Positions 60,256-64,000 of a stretch of DNA of 64,000 nucleotides are shown in pieces; position 1 is the first letter of the stretch, and each line of letters starts with the position of its first letter. The notes beneath the pieces were generated by a model. It saw only the letters and a list, made by a program, of their open reading frames with translations. It was not told the DNA's origin and did not search any database. The stretch spans positions 1 through 64,000 of the forward strand of contig SJRY01000068.1 of assembly GCA_011319805.1 (NCBI GenBank), in the 5' to 3' direction. Origin of the DNA: Macrocybe gigantea. Taxonomy: Eukaryota > Basidiomycota > Agaricomycetes > Agaricales > Callistosporiaceae. Position numbers and translations under genes: made by a program.

Positions 60256-62256
60256 ATGATGACGCAAATGCGCTACATCTTCCTCGTCCTGGCCATCATA
60301 GTTCGTCTTGATTGCCCTTCTTCCTGCTTTTCCGCGCGCTCACAGGCGCCGTTTCTCAGATTAGCCTGCACTTCATCCTGAGTTTTTCGCATGAGGGTTA
60401 TGGCCGTGCGACGTCTATTTCGCACATCAAAGACCAGCTCACTGGGCCTAAGTCCCAGCCCCCGTACAAGACACCCGTGGAAGACGAATTCTATATCCAT
60501 GCCAACAAGACGCTTCCTCCAGAACGAAAAGCTAATGCTACATTCGTCATGCTTGGTTCGCATTTTATTCGCACGTTTATAGGGGCCCACCGTCTCACAG
60601 CTCTGGGTCCTAGTTCGGAACAGCGACCTGAATGGAATAATGAACAGCATGAAGCAGATAGAAGACCGCTTCAACCGAAAGTTCCGATACCCCTATGTCT
60701 TTCTCAATGATAACCCATTCGATGAGAAGTTCAAAAGGTGACCTGTTTTTAAATCCATTGTCGGTGTTCTCATTTTTAACGTCTTGCTTTTCCTTCAGAC
60801 TCATCCAGGGCCTGACCGAATCTCGTGTTGAATTCGGGCAGATACCGAAAAACGACTGGAACCAGCCATCTTGGATCGATGAAACAAAGGCGTCTGCAGC
60901 GCGCGAGACGATGGCGAAAAACGGTGTCATATACGGAGGTAATGCTCTACTTTCCTCAGCCACGAGCATTATTAATAACACAGGCTGCAGGTAGCCTGCC
61001 GTGCGTTTTGGCCCACTGTTGGCGTATATTCTCCGTCTGGACGCATTCTTTCTCACTAGATACCGAAACATGTGCCGGTTCAATTCTGGGGTTCGTCTAT
61101 CAAGGGATCTTGTTAAATATTCGTATTCCAATTTTTACAGTTCTTCTGGAGACACCCACTCGTACGACAATACAGATACTATTGGAGGTAAGTCCAACTA
61201 CTTAGAAATCCGTTCACATCTGCTCACACCAAACCTCAGAGTCGAGTGCGTCTCTTGCCTTTTCGTTGCGTTCTGCATAGTCTTCCTGATCCGACCCAAT
61301 GCCTAGGCCGGACGTGAAGTTCTACTGCGACTTGGACTATGACCCATTCCTATATATGGAGGAGAAAAAGAAGGTCTATGGTAGTTCAACACAGCTGCAT
61401 CTCCAGGTTTCAGAATTTGGTGACTAGATTGTTTTTGCCAGGTTTCACAATATCCCTGTATGAGTACGAAGCAACCATTCCAACACTCTGGAACACTGTC
61501 AAAAGTAAACGAATCCACTATGGCTCGATTGCAGTTCCTTTCGCTGATTGATTGTCATGAACAAAGACTTCCTCAACGAATACCCCGAGACGTTAGCCAA
61601 GGACAATGCCATGTCGTTCTTGTCAGACGACGGTGGAGTGACCTACAATCGGTGCCACTGTGAGTATATTTCACCTTTGATGGGTCGTCGACCTTTAACA
61701 TCTCTTACCAACAGTCTGGAGTAACTTTGAAATCGGAGATCTCGATTTCTGGAGAAGCGAGGCATATTCCAAATTCTTCGACTATCTCGACAAGGAGGGT
61801 GGGTTCTACTACGAGGTGCGTCTGTCGTCACGCATCATCCGAGACAAGACTAATGTGTTGGTACAGCGCTGGGGAGACGCCCCCGTGCACAGCATTGGAG
61901 CAGCACTGTTCGCCTCCAAAGATCAGATCGTGAGGATCCACTTTGACGTTGATCATCCTCATGGGTACTGATCCCTGCCATTAGCACTTCTTCAACGACA
62001 TTGGTAAGACTTTCATGACACCTGTCAATTCCTTTTTTCCGATCTATTTATCATCACATTGCAGGGTATCGGCACGAGCCTTTCCAACATTGTCCTCAAC
62101 AAGACGCACATACCAAGGGAAGATGTTGGTGTGATCCGGAACAGAACTTTGGTATACCCATAAAGCCGCGTTTTTCATTAATTTTTTTTTCTCAAGTTGC
62201 TCTTAGATTACGAAGGCTACTCCTGCCTGAAACGCTATGATGCACTATTTGATTAA
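60256..62256 (+). CDS. GT15 alpha-1,2-mannosyltransferase (KRE2/MNT1 type), copy 2
   Basis: A second GT15 gene begins 180 bp after copy 1. The start at 60256 ([16 protein letters not shown]) and a 41-nt intron give the anchor helix [20 protein letters not shown]. Core blocks are [111 protein letters not shown] and [20 protein letters not shown]. The end is [17 protein letters not shown] with the stop at 62254-62256. The exon joining NATF to [10 protein letters not shown] is uncertain. It repeats the same 6-nt microexon arrangement as copy 1 (61240-61245). The two copies are diverged, so the duplication is not recent. Confidence 0.91.
61240..61245 (+). other. 6-nt microexon in GT15 copy 2
   Basis: AGTCGA lies between introns 61188-61239 and 61246-61306 and encodes the same R-V-E residues as in copy 1. 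The microexon and its phases are conserved although the exon bases differ at position 4. Confidence 0.75.
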
Positions 62257-62417
62257 TTAGTTTGGCTGATGCTGATGTTAGAACATGTGGGGTGGTATGC
62301 CCAGCAACTAATCTGCAATACATTTCTTCGAAAATGATACACGATGCCAACATGAGATTCTTTCGACAGAAATAAATGCAATCAAGTGCCCAAAGATACA
62401 AACATAACCAAGAAGTA

Positions 62418-64000
62418 TTAAAGGATCGACTGGGAATAATACTGATACTGCAACGGGACATCGATCTCAGAATTGAAGTCCGGCATGCCGATTCTTCCAA
62501 GATGACTCACCGAATCGTACAACCGCGTCCAATGGGATCCCAAAGAGCTGTCTATAAGGCGGTCGACATAATTGGCGACCAGAGAATGTGTAAGGACAGG
62601 TTGGAACCGGTCCCGAAGAAGGTTCGCTGTTTGTTCACCAAAAGCCGCGAAACAAGGCAGCGTGGAGTCTATTACCGCACATTAACCGGAATGCTCACTA
62701 CAAGGCGTCAAGCATATTGTATACCTTTCTGCATCAGTTCAACTAAGGCTTGAAGGGGTTAATACTTCGGCGACACAAATGAATTTGGCGTTTTACTCAC
62801 TGATAATTCTGTCGCAGTGTTTACGTGCAGCCTCAAACCCTTCCCTGAATAGTCGGCGAAACTCAAGAAATGGTGCTCCATTGACACCTCCCAGGACCTC
62901 AACGTATTCGGCAGGAAGTTTGAACGGGGCGGCTTCAAATCCTATGTTGCCTGGAGTATTGCTGAGGATGAAGCCGAAGTCTATGTGTATCAGGTGCCCT
63001 TCACGATCCAATAGTATATTCCCATTATGTCGATCCTTGATCTGCAGCAAGTAGGTCACCAGAGAATAGCCTGAAAGGGGTGGATCAGTAACAGAGAACA
63101 ATGTACCAGCAACGGGCTGTGTACCGGCAAGAGATTTCGCGAAATTGCGTTGCGCCCTGGCGAATTTAGCAGACGAAGGATCACCATAAGTCTTGTTGGA
63201 GATCAGCATAAAGTATACACAAGCAGACAGTGCACCATACGGTCTTAAAGTGGTCCATCAATGTGACGTGACCAAATCTGCCTTCGGCTATTCTTCGAGC
63301 ATATTCCGCTTTCTTCAGAGAATGTATGGATACAGCATCCGTGATCGTTTCGACGAGACCGGAAGTTCCTCCTGTTATCAATATTCGGAAGCTAATCTGT
63401 GTCAGCATACAAGAAGCGCAGGTCTGTCGCCCGACTCACTAGCGAACCCAGCATGCACATTTCTCCTCCTCCCATATTCTTTGAAACTCTTGGATGAGTT
63501 GCACAGCGAGCTGTTCTTGTCGAAGGTCACCTCCCGTTTTGACGATGACGGATATGCAATCCCAGTTGGCTGCACATATGTGAATCATGAGAACATGAAA
63601 CAGTCAGACACGTACCCAAATGCCCATAAGGCGAAGTATGTCGAATGCGGCTCTGCAGACCAGTAAATTGCGAGAGAATGCTGATGCGAAGAAACTAACC
63701 TTCTTAGTTGCCCACGATTCACTAAATACCACCGCCGATGGGTCGGCCTTGTCGAGCTCCGTCGGATGATATTCTCATCCTCGGCAGACTTGACATCACC
63801 AATCCAAGCCATCCCTGGTCATCCCAGTCTTCGGCCATACGTGCCATTCGTTCCTCCTCGAGCGCCAGCATCTCCTGCATGATTCGTTCTCGAATAGCAC
63901 TGGCTTCTGAATACTGGAGTTTCGACCTACTCCAGGTTTGAGACGGGGATCGGGGACTCCAAAGGAGAAAGCACCCCTGCCAGACGATTGTTCTGCATTC
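62418..64000 (-). CDS. PIK1: Phosphatidylinositol 4-kinase, PIK1 type, C-terminal part (5' end beyond window)
   Basis: PIK1 makes PI4P at the Golgi and in the nucleus. The kinase domain reads GGTSGLVETITDAVSIHSLK, TYGDPSSAKFARAQRNFAKS, the catalytic loop LLQIKDRHNGNILLDREGHL, the DFG motif IHIDFGFILSNTPGNIGFEA and PAEYVEVLGGVNGAPFLEFR. The tail reads FAAFGEQTANLLRDRFQPVL, YVDRLIDSSLGSHWTRLYDS and QYYSQSIL, with the stop at 62418-62420. The tail was assembled across introns of about 55 and 65 nt. The N-terminal exon at the edge (ALEEERMARMAEDWDD) is helical and comes before the kinase domain. Only the C-terminal portion lies in the window, so the full length is unknown. Confidence 0.9.

Noticed and set aside
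1..64000. Biosynthetic gene cluster around the FAD hydroxylase, or a mobile element
   Set aside because: Neighbours are housekeeping genes (DPP3, TPR protein, PTC7). No synthase, P450, transporter, transposase, reverse transcriptase or terminal repeats were seen.

Overview
The window is nuclear DNA of a filamentous basidiomycete, most likely an agaricomycete mushroom. It is gene-dense (about 28 protein genes in 64 kb). Genes carry many short GT-AG introns (about 41-70 nt) and sit on both strands with short intergenic gaps. Several families are of fungal or basidiomycete type: FKS1 glucan synthase, GT15 mannosyltransferases, NUR1, PNGase A-like proteins and a PMP3 protein. I see no transposon, virus, CRISPR array or secondary-metabolite cluster.

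Layout. 0-9.5 kb: partial FHIP/RAI16-like dynein adaptor (-), FKS1 beta-1,3-glucan synthase (-), LRR-like protein (+). 10-21 kb: PTC7-type PP2C phosphatase (+), dipeptidyl peptidase III (-), FAD aromatic hydroxylase (+), mitochondrial TPR protein resembling MGR3 (-), secreted GH5 mannanase-like enzyme (+). 21-31.5 kb: RAD3/XPD helicase (+), small Cys-rich protein (-), an unassigned stretch, YME1 i-AAA protease (-), GCIP-family protein (+). 31.6-38 kb: disordered basic protein (-), fructose-1,6-bisphosphatase (-), four-finger C2H2 factor (-), PMP3-domain protein with a long tail (+). 38-43 kb: tandem PNGase A-like genes (+). 43-50 kb: trifunctional C1-THF synthase (-), GrpE/MGE1 (+), mitochondrial PheRS (-). 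50-58 kb: membrane coiled-coil protein (-), NUR1 (+), CCCH zinc-finger coiled-coil protein (+), intron-containing tRNA (+), soluble ABC ATPase (-), TOM40 (-). 58-64 kb: tandem GT15 mannosyltransferases (+) and the C-terminal half of a PIK1-type phosphatidylinositol 4-kinase (-), cut by the window edge.

Most genes are housekeeping. Two themes recur. One is mitochondrial biogenesis and quality control: PTC7, an MGR3-like protein, YME1, GrpE, mtPheRS, TOM40 and possibly C1-THF synthase. The other is wall and glycan metabolism: FKS1, GH5, two PNGase A-like and two GT15 genes. The most unusual items are a 6-nt microexon conserved in both GT15 copies, derived residues at both FKS1 echinocandin hot spots, a 22-residue in-frame presequence-like extension on C1-THF synthase, two apparent one-base frame breaks, and a cluster of CACGTG sites upstream of NUR1. 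No undescribed multi-gene system could be supported.

Gene models were spliced by eye from reading frames, GT-AG or GC-AG signals and family knowledge. Exon ends are proposals and need RNA data.
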